This document shows positions 63,905 through 64,000 of a DNA stretch of 64,000 bases, piece by piece; within the stretch, counting starts at the first letter, position 1, and every line of letters begins with the position of its first letter. The position numbers and the translations under genes are program-made. The notes beneath the pieces were generated by a model, which saw nothing but the letters and a program-made list of their open reading frames with translations, was not told the DNA's origin and ran no database searches. Source of the stretch: Bacillota bacterium (GTDB taxonomy: Bacteria; Bacillota; Clostridia; Lachnospirales; Lachnospiraceae). Where the stretch lies: NCBI GenBank assembly GCA_023420085.1, contig JAEZWQ010000034.1:28315-92314 (forward strand). Direction: 5' to 3'.

Positions 63905-64000
63905 GTACTGGCATCCACCTACGCTCCCACACCGTTGCCAGTGCAGTACTCTCGGCCGAATAAGGCTTAACCGTCGTGTTCGGGATGGTTACGGGTGTTT
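63905..64000 (-). rRNA. rrf: 5S rRNA, 5' end outside window
   Basis: The minus strand reads the conserved CCCGAACACGACGGTTAAGCC, then GGCCGAGAGTACTGCACTGG and GTGGGAGCGTAGGTGG, the loops and helices of bacterial 5S rRNA. About 96 bases are present; the first 20 or so lie beyond the edge. The 16S and 23S genes should follow to the right. The exact 3' end is an estimate. Confidence 0.93.

Noticed and set aside
1..64000. CRISPR array or phage
   Set aside because: No regularly spaced direct repeats and no capsid, terminase or portal genes; the only tandem repeat is the coding KAEEAK array.

Overview
The window comes from a low-GC, anaerobic Firmicute of clostridial type. The signs are strong AT bias, AGGAGG-type ribosome binding sites, a pyruvate:ferredoxin oxidoreductase, an Fe-S L-serine dehydratase pair, a T-box-controlled thrS, a CdaA/CdaR pair, mini-RNase III and an LPXTG surface protein. 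A LicA/LicC-like protein and sortase-type surface proteins would fit a host-associated species. I do not name the genus. About 60 genes are present, most of them housekeeping and tightly packed, often with 4-20 bp overlaps.

Layout. 1-1284: 3'-truncated cstA. 1.4-8.2 kb: a minus-strand cluster (rlmB, two unknown membrane proteins, cdaA, cdaR, an HPr paralogue without its active-site histidine, clpX, trpS), fed from cysS and mrnC just upstream. 10.1-16.5 kb: T-box leader, thrS, rluF-like, ligA, an unknown anchored protein and an ECF S component, all minus strand. 16.6-18.2 kb: AAC(3)-like and DJ-1-like genes. 18.3-25.1 kb: CYTH and mutS2 (+), guaC (-), BI-1 (+), folC (-), tRNA-Asp and a conserved small membrane protein. 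25.4-30.3 kb: PFOR and a uracil permease.

30.4-34.1 kb is the accessory part of the window: a decayed integrative element. It holds a serine-recombinase N-terminus joined in frame to what looks like a relaxase C-terminus, a TnpW-like remnant, small cargo genes (SRPBCC, NTF2-like), a secreted papain-fold protease with a damaged 5' end, and a frameshifted lipoprotein that looks like a chagasin-type cysteine protease inhibitor.

34.2-44.2 kb: a GH73 glucosaminidase, an ATP-grasp ligase translationally coupled to murF, a hotdog thioesterase with L-lactate dehydrogenase, tRNA-Leu, a dicarboxylate/amino-acid symporter with an RmlD-like reductase, and a cyclophilin/two-component operon. 44.4-52.7 kb: MATE and split ThrE exporters, a lipid-kinase homologue, an Asn/Lys-rich anchored protein with sdaAA-sdaAB, a DUF4491 protein and a SEC10/PgrA-type LPXTG protein. 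53-61 kb: a choline kinase/cytidylyltransferase fusion, DegV, HflX, D-aminoacyl-tRNA deacylase, a cysteine desulfurase-like enzyme, M17 aminopeptidase with a DUF3343 protein, and flavodoxin. 61.2-64 kb: a C39-like lipoprotein with a KAEEAK repeat stalk, a Gfo/Idh/MocA oxidoreductase, a stand-alone EIIA-Glc, and the 3' part of a 5S rRNA that marks an rrn operon beyond the right edge.

The observations most worth following are the His-less, Ser46-containing HPr paralogue inside a c-di-AMP/ClpX operon, the altered pore loop of that ClpX, the MurF-coupled ATP-grasp enzyme, the protease/inhibitor pair in the decayed element, the domain-permuted LicA-LicC protein, the insertion in LigA, and two genes whose start codons lie at the predicted transcription start.
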